This document shows positions 17,192 through 27,650 of a stretch of 64,000 bases of DNA, in pieces. The translations under genes and the position numbers were made by a program. The notes beneath the pieces were generated by a model. It searched no databases. It had not been told where the DNA came from and worked only from the letters and a program-made list of their open reading frames with translations. How positions within the stretch are numbered: position 1 is the stretch's first letter; the number at the start of each line of letters is the position of its first letter. Source of the stretch: Leptospira limi (GTDB taxonomy: Bacteria > Spirochaetota > Leptospiria > Leptospirales > Leptospiraceae); contig NZ_JAMQPV010000001.1 of assembly GCF_026151395.1 (NCBI RefSeq), positions 1,924,501 through 1,988,500 of the forward strand, given 5' to 3'.

Positions 17192-20100
17192 ATGCCGCAA
17201 CGTAACGACTTAAAATCAATTTTGATCATCGGATCCGGACCAATCGTCATCGGGCAGGCATGTGAGTTTGACTACTCAGGAACGCAGGCAACAAAAGCAC
17301 TTCGGGAAAAAGGGATACGAGTCATCTTGGTGAATTCAAATCCCGCTACTATCATGACTGATCCTGATCTTGCAGATGCCACTTACATTGAACCTCTCAC
17401 CGTTCCCGTTCTCGAAAAAATCATTAAAAAAGAAAAACCAGATGCCATATTGCCAACAGTTGGTGGGCAAACGGCTCTCAATTTAGCTCTCGCCTTACAC
17501 AGAGAAGGTGTATTAGAAAAATACAATGTAGAACTCATCGGAGCAAAAGTAGAAGCAATTCGAAAAGCAGAAGATAGAGAACTCTTTAAACTAGCGATGG
17601 AAAAACTTGGGATCCGAGTTGCGAAGTCTTTTATGGTGTCCGACATGGATGCAGCGAGAAAAGCCAAAGACGAAATCGGATTTCCCATCATCATCCGCCC
17701 TGCGTTCACGTTGGGTGGTACTGGTGGTGGAACTTGTTATGATGAATCTGAATTTGATGATATAGCTCAAAAAGGTTTATCTGCATCTCCCATTTCACAG
17801 ATCCTTGTAGAAGAATCCGTGATGGGTTGGAAGGAATTTGAGTTAGAAGTAATGCGAGATTTAAATGATAACGTGGTTATCATTTGTTCCATTGAAAACT
17901 TGGATCCAATGGGTGTTCATACAGGAGACTCTATTACTGTTGCTCCACAACAAACGTTAAGTGACAAAGAATACCAAAGATTACGTGATATGTCGATTGA
18001 TATCATCAGGGAAATTGGTGTAGAAACTGGTGGATCGAATATTCAATTTGCTGTGAACCCAGAAAATGGGGACGTAATTGTCATCGAAATGAATCCAAGG
18101 GTTTCCAGATCTTCAGCACTTGCTTCAAAAGCAACTGGATTTCCTATCGCAAAAATTGCAGCATTGTTGTCCATCGGATATACTTTGGATGAAATACGAA
18201 ATGATATTACAAGAGTAACGCCTGCTAGTTTTGAACCATCTATCGATTACGTAGTTACCAAAATCCCTCGATTTGCTTTTGAAAAATTCCCAGGTTCTGA
18301 CAACACATTAGGTGTCCAAATGAAGGCGGTTGGGGAAGCAATGGCTATCGGTAGAAACTTTAAAGAAAGTTTTCAAAAAGCATTACGTTCACTTGAAACA
18401 GACCGATTTGGTTTTGGAAGTGATGGCTATTTAAAAGAACTGATGGAATGGGAAGCTGTTCCAAAAGAAGAAAGAAAAACATGGCTTACGGCGAAAGTCA
18501 AACGTCCAACTGACAAACGAATTTTTTATGTAAAGATGGCATTTGATTTTGGAATGAGTGTCGAAGAAATCCATGAGATTTGTAAAATAGATCCATGGTT
18601 TTTATACCAATTTGAAGAACTTTTCCAATTAGAAAATAAATATCGAAAAGAAGGGAATGTCATCATTGAAGAAATGAAACAAGCTGGTTTCTCCAATAGA
18701 CAACTTGCATTTCTTTCAAAAGAAGAACAAATTTTATCCCAAGTTAGAAGTGGGGCAGCCATTGATATCACCAAAGCAAAGGTTGATAAAACCCTACGAG
18801 AAGAAGAAGAAAAAATTGAATCTTACTTAGAAGAAAAAAACATCCAACCTGTATACAAACGTATCGATACTTGTGCAGGTGAGTTTGAAGCATTTACTCC
18901 TTACATGTATTCTTCGTATGATGAAGAAGATGAATCGGATGTAACTTCTAAGAAAAAGGTTATGATCCTCGGTGGCGGACCTAACAGAATCGGGCAAGGG
19001 ATTGAATTTGATTATTGTTGTTGCCATGCATCGTTTTCCTTACAGGAAGCGGGTGTTGAATCCATCATGGTAAACTCCAATCCAGAAACAGTATCCACAG
19101 ATTACGATACATCGGACCGGTTGTATTTTGAACCACTCAGTTTAGAAGACGTGATGGCAATTTTCAAAAAGGAAAGACCTGATGGTGTGATCGTACAGTT
19201 AGGTGGTCAAACTCCACTCAAACTTGCTAAATCTTTGGAAAAAAGAGGGGTTCCGATTCTTGGAACTAGCCCTGATTCCATCGACAGAGCAGAAGATAGA
19301 AAACGATTTGCTGAAGTATTAGATAAATTAAGTTTAAAATCACCAGAAAATGGTATCGCTTCTTCAAAAGACAAAGCAAGGGAAATTGCAAGAAAAATCG
19401 GTTATCCAGTGCTTGTTAGACCTTCTTATGTGTTAGGTGGTCGAGCTATGTTGATTGTCAATGAAGAAACAGAATTAGACAAATACATGGAAGAAGCCGA
19501 AGAGGTTTCTGAAGATAGACCACTACTTGTAGATTCCTTTTTACAAGATGCGACGGAAGTAGACGTAGATGCTCTATGTGATGGAAAAGATGTATTTATA
19601 GCGGGAATTATGGAACATATAGAGGAAGCTGGGATCCACTCTGGTGATTCTGCATGTGTTTTACCCCCTCAAAGTATCTCCCAACGTATGCTCCAAGAGA
19701 TTGAAGAAGCTACGTATCGACTTGCTCTAGAATTAAATGTTAAAGGTCTCATCAATGTGCAATATGCGATTAAAGATGAAACTCTGTATGTCTTAGAAGT
19801 AAATCCAAGAGCATCAAGAACTGTTCCATTTGTTGCAAAGTCAATAGGGATCCCTGTTGTAAAAATTGCTGTAAGACTTATGTTAGGTGAAACATTGGCT
19901 TCTTTCAAATTAGGGAAACGGTTTTCTGCGCCAATGATCACTGTAAAAGAAGCAGTTTTACCATTTAGTAAATTTCCGGGTGTAGATACCATCCTTGGTC
20001 CAGAAATGAGATCAACAGGTGAAGTGATGGGAATTGCTGCAACCAAAGGGGAAGCCTTTGTGAAAGCGCAGATAATGGCAGGTGAAGAACCACCAAAACA

Positions 20101-20503
20101 CGGAACGGTTTTTGTTACCATCAATGATAAAACCAAAAAAGAATTATTAGAACCCGTTAGGTCCTTGTCCAATTTAGGTTATAACATCATTGCAACAGAG
20201 GGAACTCATAAGTTTTTATCTGATAATGGAATTTTATCGAGTAAAATCAATAAAATCTATGATGGTTATTTTCCAAATGTAATTGATTACATCAAAGAGA
20301 AAAAAATCCATTTGATCATCAACACTCCTTTGTCCAGAGTTACAAGAGAAAATGCATTTACGATTCGCCAAGCGGCAATTAAATACAAAGTACCTTGTCT
20401 CACTACATCACAGGCTGCAAAAGCTCTGATCCATGGACTTGTGGAAATGAAGGATAAGGGGTATTCAGTAAACTCGTTACAGGAAATTCACAAAAAGAAA
20501 TAA
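17192..20503 (+). CDS. carB: carbamoyl-phosphate synthase large subunit
   Basis: Makes carbamoyl phosphate from bicarbonate, ATP and ammonia delivered by the CarA subunit, feeding pyrimidine and arginine synthesis. At 1103 residues it has the full two-fold architecture: first ATP-grasp half ([19 protein letters not shown] at the start; [30 protein letters not shown]), linker/oligomerisation region, second ATP-grasp half ([46 protein letters not shown]) and the C-terminal allosteric domain ([17 protein letters not shown]). carA is not in the window. ATG 17192 is preceded by GAGGAAAC. It stands alone and ends at a hairpin shared with a convergent gene. Confidence 0.97.
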   Translation: MPQRNDLKSILIIGSGPIVIGQACEFDYSGTQATKALREKGIRVILVNSNPATIMTDPDLADATYIEPLTVPVLEKIIKKEKPDAILPTVGGQTALNLALALHREGVLEKYNVELIGAKVEAIRKAEDRELFKLAMEKLGIRVAKSFMVSDMDAARKAKDEIGFPIIIRPAFTLGGTGGGTCYDESEFDDIAQKGLSASPISQILVEESVMGWKEFELEVMRDLNDNVVIICSIENLDPMGVHTGDSITVAPQQTLSDKEYQRLRDMSIDIIREIGVETGGSNIQFAVNPENGDVIVIEMNPRVSRSSALASKATGFPIAKIAALLSIGYTLDEIRNDITRVTPASFEPSIDYVVTKIPRFAFEKFPGSDNTLGVQMKAVGEAMAIGRNFKESFQKALRSLETDRFGFGSDGYLKELMEWEAVPKEERKTWLTAKVKRPTDKRIFYVKMAFDFGMSVEEIHEICKIDPWFLYQFEELFQLENKYRKEGNVIIEEMKQAGFSNRQLAFLSKEEQILSQVRSGAAIDITKAKVDKTLREEEEKIESYLEEKNIQPVYKRIDTCAGEFEAFTPYMYSSYDEEDESDVTSKKKVMILGGGPNRIGQGIEFDYCCCHASFSLQEAGVESIMVNSNPETVSTDYDTSDRLYFEPLSLEDVMAIFKKERPDGVIVQLGGQTPLKLAKSLEKRGVPILGTSPDSIDRAEDRKRFAEVLDKLSLKSPENGIASSKDKAREIARKIGYPVLVRPSYVLGGRAMLIVNEETELDKYMEEAEEVSEDRPLLVDSFLQDATEVDVDALCDGKDVFIAGIMEHIEEAGIHSGDSACVLPPQSISQRMLQEIEEATYRLALELNVKGLINVQYAIKDETLYVLEVNPRASRTVPFVAKSIGIPVVKIAVRLMLGETLASFKLGKRFSAPMITVKEAVLPFSKFPGVDTILGPEMRSTGEVMGIAATKGEAFVKAQIMAGEEPPKHGTVFVTINDKTKKELLEPVRSLSNLGYNIIATEGTHKFLSDNGILSSKINKIYDGYFPNVIDYIKEKKIHLIINTPLSRVTRENAFTIRQAAIKYKVPCLTTSQAAKALIHGLVEMKDKGYSVNSLQEIHKKK

Positions 20504-20512
20504 AAGAAAACC

Positions 20513-20549
20513 GATACGATTCTAGACTCTAACAGTTTGGAATCGTATC
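20513..20549 (+). terminator. hairpin terminator after carB
   Basis: GATACGATTC (20513-20522) is perfectly complementary to GAATCGTATC (20540-20549), a 10-bp stem with a 17-nt loop starting 10 nt after the carB stop. The downstream sequence TATTTAGTCTTTT is T-rich. It may serve both carB and the convergent DUF1499 gene. Confidence 0.65.
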
Positions 20550-20587
20550 TATTTAGTCTTTTGAAATGTAAGCCTACATCTAAATCA

Positions 20588-21046
20588 CTAAATTTGAATT
20601 TCTTTTAAGAGGGTTTCAATTCGTTTTCGGTTCAATCCTAAATCTGACTTTCCTAGTCTAGAAGCTGATCGAAAGTGTAATTGTTTTGTTTTTTCATCAA
20701 AATAGAACTCTACATCATCCACATAACGCATGATAAGCGTTGTGAATTCAATATACAAATAATTGTTTTCTTCTTTGATGATTTTGGTTCTCGGATGGTT
20801 TAGAATTCTTTCTTTTAAAATGGAAATTGCCTCTACTGTTGGTTTTTGATAGGGCACTGAACTTCGAAAGTGTTCTTTGTCAGATGGATCTGAAAAACTA
20901 CTGATGCAGTTTGGAGTTTTTGGGCATTCTAATAATTTTCCAGATCGAATTCCCAAATTGTCTGGCCTAGTTCCCGTACAATTCATGACGATGAGTAAGG
21001 AAATCATTCCTATCATTGTTGTTGTTGTTACTTTTAATTGTTTCAT
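20588..21046 (-). CDS. DUF1499 family lipoprotein
   Basis: A 152-residue protein with the DUF1499 hallmark near its mature start: LGIRSGKLLECPKTPNCISSF, followed by ILNHPRTKIIKEENNYLYIEF, DDVEFYFDEKTKQLHFRSASR and SDLGLNRKRIE. The function of this family is unknown. ATG 21046 is chosen because AAAGGAG sits 6 nt upstream; the frame also opens at 21079 without such a site. The signal peptide ends in LLIVMNC, a plausible lipidation site. It is transcribed toward carB and stands alone. Confidence 0.82.
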   Translation of the reverse strand: MKQLKVTTTTMIGMISLLIVMNCTGTRPDNLGIRSGKLLECPKTPNCISSFSDPSDKEHFRSSVPYQKPTVEAISILKERILNHPRTKIIKEENNYLYIEFTTLIMRYVDDVEFYFDEKTKQLHFRSASRLGKSDLGLNRKRIETLLKEIQI

Positions 21047-21151
21047 CTTTTCTCCTTTAAACCTGTTTGTTGATTTCACCTGATTTTTTGGTAAGTTGGC
21101 AAATCCTTTGTCGTTAGAATGATTTCAAATGATTTGCCTTCATACCTTAAG

Positions 21152-22387
21152 TTAGACTGTTTCTTTGGCAACCAGTCGTTTGGACCTTAAGATTGAGAAG
21201 ATAAACACAAGAAGTGTTCCAATTCCGATATAAAAAAGTCCAGTTGTGATATAACCTGAAATGGGTGGGTAAATCAAGTTGTATCCAAATTCTGCATTCT
21301 CAACTTCCTTGGTTAGTTTGCCTTCAATTGGAGTTTTTTCCCTCAATTCATCAGAGGATGGGTAAGTGTAGGGGTCAAAATTGGCAGGCCACTGGTACGG
21401 ATTTCCATAATACAAACTGTAAATTGTATCTTTTGTAACGTTATCTATAAAAAATAAAATTTCCTCTAATGGTTGTACGGTGATTACTTCTTTTAAGTGT
21501 AAGGTTTGATTCTCGCCATCTTCAATTTGAATAGTAAATTCGGAACTCAATGGTGAAGAGATTGGGATCTCTGCATAATTTCCATCTTTTTCATCATGAT
21601 TGATGGTTCCTTGGAATACTGTGTCCCATTCTTTTTTATTGATTTTCCCTCGAACTGTAATCATACGTTCCCAGTTCTTTTCTTCAAAGGAAAGTTTTAT
21701 GTTTTGGAAACTAGTTTGGATTTCATTTGGAAACGTAAAAAGCACTGCATTTTCTTCGAGTAATGGATTGGGAATCTGATGGGTTTTTTCAAAGTATAAA
21801 TGTTTATTTTCTTTGGACCTGGTGACAGAAGGAAATTTTAAATTTGATCCATTTTCCACTTCCAATCGAACATATCTGTATTTGGTATTTCCTAAATCAA
21901 TTTCTCCAGATGATTGTGACCCATATTTGTACAAAAATACATTTTTTGTTTCTGCAAAACTGTCTGGATTATCACCTAACTTTAGAGTAATTGATGTTTC
22001 ATAGTCATAAGAGCTCGTTACTGTTAATTTTGAATAGGACATTCCTTCTGGAAGTTTCGGTAGTTCTAACACATAAATTTCCATTTCATCTTTTTTGGTG
22101 AAAAGTAACTCTGGTTTTAGTTTTTCAGTGTATTTGCTAATTTCTTCTGCATTTTGGATTTTGTAAGGAACAATCTCTCCATTTAGAGTCAAACGAAGGT
22201 CTCCATAAAATGAATGTTTATAAAACTCTTCATCGAGTAACACTTTTACAATCCGACTTTCAGAAAGTTTGGAAGGGAGTGTGATGTCTTTTTTGTATTT
22301 AAAATTTTCGACAGGTAGGGGCCTTGCGAAAACGGAAGTTGTCATAAGTAAAGATATAAGTAATGAAATTGGGTATAAAGTTTTCAT
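21152..22387 (-). CDS. DUF3999 family exported protein
   Basis: A 411-residue protein with signal peptide MKTLYPISLLISLLMTTSVFA, a long beta-rich periplasmic region (PVENFKYKKDITLPSKLSES; SFYGDLRLTLNGEIVPYKIQ; YRYVRLEVENGSNLKFP) and one C-terminal membrane anchor near residues 380-402 (GLFYIGIGTLLVFIFSIL). The pattern and its partner fit DUF3999, whose function is unknown. Its ATG overlaps the stop of the upstream DUF2339 gene as ATGA, so the two are translationally coupled. The upstream in-frame extension to 22489 lies inside the partner gene and is not used. Confidence 0.72.
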   Translation of the reverse strand: MKTLYPISLLISLLMTTSVFARPLPVENFKYKKDITLPSKLSESRIVKVLLDEEFYKHSFYGDLRLTLNGEIVPYKIQNAEEISKYTEKLKPELLFTKKDEMEIYVLELPKLPEGMSYSKLTVTSSYDYETSITLKLGDNPDSFAETKNVFLYKYGSQSSGEIDLGNTKYRYVRLEVENGSNLKFPSVTRSKENKHLYFEKTHQIPNPLLEENAVLFTFPNEIQTSFQNIKLSFEEKNWERMITVRGKINKKEWDTVFQGTINHDEKDGNYAEIPISSPLSSEFTIQIEDGENQTLHLKEVITVQPLEEILFFIDNVTKDTIYSLYYGNPYQWPANFDPYTYPSSDELREKTPIEGKLTKEVENAEFGYNLIYPPISGYITTGLFYIGIGTLLVFIFSILRSKRLVAKETV

Positions 22388-24072
22388 GTAGTTTCCTTTT
22401 TGATTCGATTGTAAAATGTTCCCGTAACAATAAGAGAGATTCCTAAAAACAGACCTGCTAAGATTCTGTATCCCAAGGATAAGTTCCAAAAATCATATAA
22501 ATAAAATTTGGCTACGACCAGTGCCAATGATACAAATCCGGCCACTTTTATTGAGTGGATGTGTTTTTGGAATCCTATGACCAAAGTACCAAATCCATAG
22601 AAGATCAAACAAATGGTGTATAAAAACATACGTTTTTCTTCAGGAAAACCCAAATGGATTTCCACAAAATTTCCTAGTAAGAAATAAGGATAGGCGGCGT
22701 ATAAGAATAGTTTTGAAAAATTTGAAAACTGTCTGCTATACCAATACGATAATACCAAATACAAACTACCTGTTGTAAAAATGAGAAACCTACCATTTAC
22801 AAATGGAACTTCATTGTAAGAACGATAGGTAAACGCGAAAATATAAAACAGAGCAAAAAACCAAACAGGGAATGTTGCTAAATACATATACAATTGTTTG
22901 GAATATGTTGCCGCAATTGTCACAACAAACGCAAAACTAATTAGGCTAAATGCTAAAGCTTTACCTGTCATTCCCATCACAATCACACTGATAATGAGGG
23001 GTAATCCAAAAAGGCTAATGATATCATACACTTTTTTTGTATCACTCGTAAGTTCTATATCACGGAGAGACCTTTGGTAGATTCCATAAAATAAGATAAG
23101 AACGAGTGTTAGTAGAAATGGTTTTAGTGCAGGATAAAAGATTCCAAACATCCAAAAGGATTGCAAAAATCCAAGTCCCAAGGTGAGTCCGATGGTAACC
23201 AAAGTTAGGTTTGGGTTCTCTTTTATAGTTCTTTTTAAAACTTCGAATTCGCGAAGTAAAAATAGAAGGTAAACACCCAATTGGAAGATGAATGGGAAAA
23301 AGATTTTAGCCTCTTCTAATTTTGATTCTGCCCAAGTGGCAAAGATTAAGTGATTTGCGATTAGAATGAGTAATGGGATCACCTTCCAAGGCATTTCCTT
23401 TCTGATGAAAAAGAAAAGTAGGTTCCATATGAGTAAATAGGTGAATAAAAATGGATAGGAGTTTTGTCCCGTGGAGACTAAAATGGGCGATAAAAAAACA
23501 CCCAAACTCGCAAATCCAAATAGAACTTCACTTTTTTCAGCGTACGAAATTCCAACAGCTGTTAGGCTTAAAAGGATCAGTCCAACAAAACACGTTTCTG
23601 TTCCGTATAAATCATACCAAACATATCCTGAATAATAGGCAGAAAATAAAACAGCAATTCCGAGGCCAAGTAAACTAGGTGAAAGGTAAGGCCTTGATTC
23701 TTTTGTTTTGTATCCATACCAAAGGATCGGAAGAGAAGAGAGGATACCAATCCAAATACGAACCGATTCGTTGATCCAATATTCTTCGATTGCTAGATAA
23801 AAAAACCAAATCGATGCAAGGATGAGTGAAAATACACCGAGTTTTACAAATAAATTTTGTCCAATCCATTGGATGAACCAATTGGGTCCTTCGTCAATCG
23901 AGACTGGTTTTGTATCTTCTATAACAAGTGTTTGTTTTGGAATGTCGGAAGTTTCCGATTTGGAGATAACTTTTGATTCTGAGAGAGAAAGGACTTTTTC
24001 TTTTAAGAAAAATAGTTCCTTTTCCATCGATTGGATTTTGGATAAAATTTCTTTTTTTTCTTTTTCTTCCAC
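22384..24072 (-). CDS. DUF2339 family polytopic membrane protein
   Basis: A 562-residue protein. It begins with a short coiled coil (EKKEILSKIQSMEKELFFLK), then a soluble linker, then WFIQWIGQNLFVKLGVFSLILAS and about a dozen or more closely spaced membrane segments to the C-terminus. The coiled coil plus the NxFVKxGV-like first membrane segment is characteristic of DUF2339. Function is unknown; the fold suggests an envelope channel or polymer-related membrane protein, which is inference. The start is GTG at 24072 without an obvious ribosome-binding site. It overlaps the DUF3999 gene by 4 nt and lies 43 bp downstream of ispG. Confidence 0.78.
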   Translation of the reverse strand: MEEKEKKEILSKIQSMEKELFFLKEKVLSLSESKVISKSETSDIPKQTLVIEDTKPVSIDEGPNWFIQWIGQNLFVKLGVFSLILASIWFFYLAIEEYWINESVRIWIGILSSLPILWYGYKTKESRPYLSPSLLGLGIAVLFSAYYSGYVWYDLYGTETCFVGLILLSLTAVGISYAEKSEVLFGFASLGVFLSPILVSTGQNSYPFLFTYLLIWNLLFFFIRKEMPWKVIPLLILIANHLIFATWAESKLEEAKIFFPFIFQLGVYLLFLLREFEVLKRTIKENPNLTLVTIGLTLGLGFLQSFWMFGIFYPALKPFLLTLVLILFYGIYQRSLRDIELTSDTKKVYDIISLFGLPLIISVIVMGMTGKALAFSLISFAFVVTIAATYSKQLYMYLATFPVWFFALFYIFAFTYRSYNEVPFVNGRFLIFTTGSLYLVLSYWYSRQFSNFSKLFLYAAYPYFLLGNFVEIHLGFPEEKRMFLYTICLIFYGFGTLVIGFQKHIHSIKVAGFVSLALVVAKFYLYDFWNLSLGYRILAGLFLGISLIVTGTFYNRIKKETT

Positions 24073-24115
24073 CTGGGTGAAGTTACAGATGGAAGAAACA
24101 AAAGGAAACTATTTT

Positions 24116-26137
24116 TTATTCTGGATCGTTCCACATCCCATTTTCGCGAATGAGTTCGATGAGTAGGTCGGGAGCTTCCGTTTCAGAGACTCCTTTTTTT
24201 ACAATTTCCTTCCCTTTGTAGAGGTGGACTTTACCAATTCCTGCACCGACATAACCAAAATCAGCATCTGCCATCTCACCTGGTCCATTGACAATACATC
24301 CCATCACAGCAATTTTTACACCTTTTAGATGCCCAGTTTTTTCTTTGATTTTCGCTGTTGTTGTTTGTAAGTCAAACATGGTCCTTCCGCACGACGGGCA
24401 GGAAATGTATTCTGTTTTTGTGAGTCTAAGTCGAGTTGCTTGCAATATATCAAAATTTAAATGCAAACATTCTTCTGCTTCTCCGTCACCAAAGGAAAGT
24501 CTTAAAACATCTCCAATTCCATCTAATAAACTTCCTCCTGCTTGGATAGAAGCATCATACATCAGTTGGTCTTTGGTTTTACCTGAAACATTTAAGACGA
24601 TTGGGTAATCGGATTCTCTTAATAAAAATGCAAGTTTTCTGATCGTAAGTAAGTCACCATCTGAAGTTGAAAAAAGGATATTCTCAATTTTTCTTTTTTT
24701 GCATTCTTTTAAGACTGTAGACACATGTTCTATGTTAGATGATGAAAAGGTCCATTCCACAGATCGTTTGTCTTTTGCATATCTATGCACAAATTGTAAA
24801 AGATCATCCCAGGATTCTTCCGATTCCTTTAAAAAGAGAGAAGGGGAAATAACCCACTTTTGAAATTTATACAAATCCTCAGCAAAAGTTTCATACTGGT
24901 ACATGAGATCTTCAGAGAGTGCGAAGGAAACAGGCAAAGGAAAGGATCCTCTCCTCACCATCGTTCCAAGCGTTAGTAAATCTAATTCAGAATCAATGTT
25001 AAAATGAATGAGTTCTGGAACTCGACCTGATTTGTTTCCCCTTTGGATGAGATGGAGGACTTCTTCCGCTGTGCCCTCTCCAAAAAAAGGAAAACAGGAT
25101 TCAATTCGAACTGGATTTGTATCTCCAATTTTTGTTTCCCCAACGGCAATTTCTTTGGAATAAAAACGAGCGTATTGGTATGGATCTCGAAATTCCGTAT
25201 AAATACTTTCACGTATCATTGGATTTTCTTTGGCTGTTAAGGAAGCGAAATATAGATCGTTGTATTTTTTAACCAGTTCCTTCGCTACAGGGATTTCATG
25301 AATTGCATCTTCTGTTAAGGAGACTCGGATCGTATCACCTAAACCGTCTTCGAGTAAACTTCCAATTCCAATAGCTGATTTAATCCTTCCGTCTTTACCA
25401 TCCCCGGCTTCGGTCACACCTAAGTGGAGTGGATAATCCATTCCTAAGTCATAAAACCTGGCAACTAACATACGATAGGCTTGTATCATCACCTGAGGGT
25501 TGGATGCTTTCATAGAAACAACAATGTCACGATAAGAATTTTTTTCAGCGATCCGGATGAATTCCAATGCGGATTCTACCATTCCAAGAGGTGTGTCCCC
25601 AAATCGATTCATGATACGGTCCGACAAACTTCCATGGTTTGTTCCAATTCTCATCGCAACACCAAGTTCTTTGGCTCTTAAGACAAGGGGTGTGAATACT
25701 TCTTCAATCCGTTCTAATTCTTCATTATAATCTTTGTCAGTGTATTCGATGATCTCAAATTTTTTTTTGTCAGCAAAGTTTCCTGGGTTAATACGCACCT
25801 TTTCAACCCATTCCACACATTTGAGAGCAACTTGGGGAGTGAAGTGGATGTCTGCAACAAGAGGGACTTTTAGACCAAGTTCTTTCATTCGTTTTCGGAT
25901 ATTTGGTAAGTTGTCAGCATCCGCTTGACTAGGAACTGTTAGGCGAACAATTTCCGATCCTGCCTTCTCTAAATCTGAGATTTGTTGGATACTTGCTTCC
26001 GTATCTCTTGTGTTAGATGTGATCATGGATTGGACGCGGATTGGGTTTTTTCCTCCAATTCCAACATCTCCCACTTTCACTTCTCTTGTAGGTCTTCTTC
26101 TGTAAAAAAATGGCGATTCGTTATATTTGGTGCTCAT
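24116..26137 (-). CDS. ispG: 4-hydroxy-3-methylbut-2-enyl diphosphate synthase, three-domain type
   Basis: Converts methylerythritol cyclodiphosphate to HMBPP in the MEP isoprenoid pathway, using a [4Fe-4S] cluster. At 673 residues it is far longer than the E. coli enzyme (about 370) because an extra domain sits between the TIM barrel and the iron-sulfur domain, as in plants, Chlamydia and Bacteroidetes. Seen: barrel motifs RVQSMITSNTRDTEAS, VRINPGNF, RIGTNHGSLSDRI, LHLGVTEAGDG; insert from about residue 290 to 540; cluster ligands Cys580, Cys583 (SCPSCGRT) and Cys614 with Glu621 (GCIVNGPGE). ATG 26137 matches the expected N-terminus. It is the first gene of the minus-strand group 26137-21152. 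Confidence 0.95.
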   Translation of the reverse strand: MSTKYNESPFFYRRRPTREVKVGDVGIGGKNPIRVQSMITSNTRDTEASIQQISDLEKAGSEIVRLTVPSQADADNLPNIRKRMKELGLKVPLVADIHFTPQVALKCVEWVEKVRINPGNFADKKKFEIIEYTDKDYNEELERIEEVFTPLVLRAKELGVAMRIGTNHGSLSDRIMNRFGDTPLGMVESALEFIRIAEKNSYRDIVVSMKASNPQVMIQAYRMLVARFYDLGMDYPLHLGVTEAGDGKDGRIKSAIGIGSLLEDGLGDTIRVSLTEDAIHEIPVAKELVKKYNDLYFASLTAKENPMIRESIYTEFRDPYQYARFYSKEIAVGETKIGDTNPVRIESCFPFFGEGTAEEVLHLIQRGNKSGRVPELIHFNIDSELDLLTLGTMVRRGSFPLPVSFALSEDLMYQYETFAEDLYKFQKWVISPSLFLKESEESWDDLLQFVHRYAKDKRSVEWTFSSSNIEHVSTVLKECKKRKIENILFSTSDGDLLTIRKLAFLLRESDYPIVLNVSGKTKDQLMYDASIQAGGSLLDGIGDVLRLSFGDGEAEECLHLNFDILQATRLRLTKTEYISCPSCGRTMFDLQTTTAKIKEKTGHLKGVKIAVMGCIVNGPGEMADADFGYVGAGIGKVHLYKGKEIVKKGVSETEAPDLLIELIRENGMWNDPE

Positions 26138-26278
26138 TTGAATCTTATGTTCTCATTATCTAGGAAATTAAATTCGAAAATTTGGGCAAGCAGTATGAAA
26201 AAAATCTGTGGCTTTCAATTTCACTCCCTTCCAAACCGAAAATCAAATTAGGAAGAAAACCTGGGCTTTTTGGAACCA

Positions 26279-26563
26279 ATGAATACGGAAGTAAAACAAG
26301 GATTACAACGCAAATACCGAGTGCAGGTCACTGTAGCGATTTACCGTGAGGGAAATTTGTCTTACAAAAGTGAAATATTATCACCTGCCTATTATGATAA
26401 AAGGCAAGAAGCTCGTGACCACATCCGACAGGAAATCCGAGAACGATTGGCTCACTCCAAATTCTTCCGATCCACACGTTTGGACTATGACTTGGTTCGG
26501 TATACAGAAGAAGGAAGTTGTAATACCTTTCTTCGTTATAGCATCCAAGATTCGGACATTTGA
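26279..26563 (+). CDS. small hypothetical protein coupled to mutY
   Basis: A 94-residue basic cytoplasmic protein without recognised family. Sequence features: VKQGLQRKYRVQVTVAIYRE at the start, a charged helix KRQEARDHIRQEIRERLAHS, and a final FLRYSIQDSDI. No Cys-based metal site or membrane segment. TTG 26270 is an alternative start three codons upstream; ribosome-binding signals are weak for both. Its TGA stop overlaps the TTG start of mutY, so translation of the two is probably linked. Confidence 0.6.
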   Translation: MNTEVKQGLQRKYRVQVTVAIYREGNLSYKSEILSPAYYDKRQEARDHIRQEIRERLAHSKFFRSTRLDYDLVRYTEEGSCNTFLRYSIQDSDI

Positions 26564-27621
26564 GCCCACAGAAAAAACTTCACGATTGGTATTTATTACA
26601 CAAACGTGATCTACCATTTCGTAAAAAGAAACAAGCTTATCCCATTTGGATCTCTGAGGTGATGTTGCAGCAAACTCGAGTTGCTGCGATGTTACCTTTG
26701 TTTGAAAATTTCCTCAATCGTTTTCCAAACCCTGAAGAGTTAGCTAAGGCAAGTGAAGAAGAAGTCCTCGCCCATTGGAAGGGGCTTGGGTATTATAGCC
26801 GTGCTCGGAACATCCGAAAAGCAGCCATCCAACTTGTCAATTTATACAATGGTTCCTTTCCAAAAGACTTAGAGTTAGTTTTAAAATTACCTGGAATTGG
26901 AAATTATACAGCACGAGCTGTTTTATCCATTGCCTATGATTTACCGTATGCAGTACTTGATGGAAATGTAAAACGTGTACTTTCGCGTTACGTTGGTTAT
27001 ACGAAAAATATTCTCGGTCCAAAGGCAGATTTAGAGCTCCAAGAGAAGGCAAATGAATTTTTAAACTTAGAATTTCCAGGCGACCATAACCAAGCCATGA
27101 TGGAACTTGGGGCAACCATCTGCTTACCCGAATCTCCTAAATGTTTGGTCTGCCCACTCATGGAAGGATGTTTTGCTAGAATCCATGGGAAAACAAAAGA
27201 AATTCCCATTCGGGAGAAATACCAAAAGCAAATTGTTTTGCAAGGTGAAATATGGATTGTCCAAAAGGATGATGTTTACCTCCTCATCAAGGAACCAAAA
27301 AATCGATTTTTGAAAGGTATGTTCCATCTTCCCTATGGCTTTTTAGGTGAACTACCTAACAATGAATACAAACCTTCCGATTTTTTTTACTTTTTAGGAT
27401 CTCTGAAAGGGCAAAGCCAAAACTTAGGAACCATTAAACATACTATCACACATCATAAATTAGAATATTCTGTTCCCCATTTGAAATTAAATCAGACAAA
27501 GGAATTGGAATCTTTTTTAAAAACATTAGATATCGATTTTAAATGGGTTAAACTGGATTCACTTGAAACCGAGTTCCCTTCCTCACTGGCAAAGAAAGTA
27601 AGAAAGATTTTGCTTTACTAA
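26560..27621 (+). CDS. mutY: A/G-specific adenine DNA glycosylase
   Basis: Removes adenine mispaired with 8-oxoguanine in base-excision repair. The 353-residue protein shows the catalytic Glu region PIWISEVMLQQTRVAA, the helix-hairpin-helix LPGIGNYTARAVLSIAY with catalytic Asp in AVLDGNVKRVLSR, and the [4Fe-4S] loop with spacing C-x6-C-x2-C-x5-C (CLPESPKCLVCPLMEGC). The C-terminal NUDIX-like domain that recognises 8-oxoG follows (EIWIVQKDDVYLLIKEPKN; HTITHHKLEYSV). The start is TTG 26560, overlapping the preceding stop as TTGA; the protein then begins at the family's usual N-terminus. Confidence 0.95.
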   Translation: MSPQKKLHDWYLLHKRDLPFRKKKQAYPIWISEVMLQQTRVAAMLPLFENFLNRFPNPEELAKASEEEVLAHWKGLGYYSRARNIRKAAIQLVNLYNGSFPKDLELVLKLPGIGNYTARAVLSIAYDLPYAVLDGNVKRVLSRYVGYTKNILGPKADLELQEKANEFLNLEFPGDHNQAMMELGATICLPESPKCLVCPLMEGCFARIHGKTKEIPIREKYQKQIVLQGEIWIVQKDDVYLLIKEPKNRFLKGMFHLPYGFLGELPNNEYKPSDFFYFLGSLKGQSQNLGTIKHTITHHKLEYSVPHLKLNQTKELESFLKTLDIDFKWVKLDSLETEFPSSLAKKVRKILLY

Positions 27622-27650
27622 TCTAAAATATCTCCTACGATTTTTTGGTC

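Noticed and set aside
19669..20172. 167-codon minus-strand frame within carB
   Set aside because: Antisense to the highly conserved second half of carB; no coding character.
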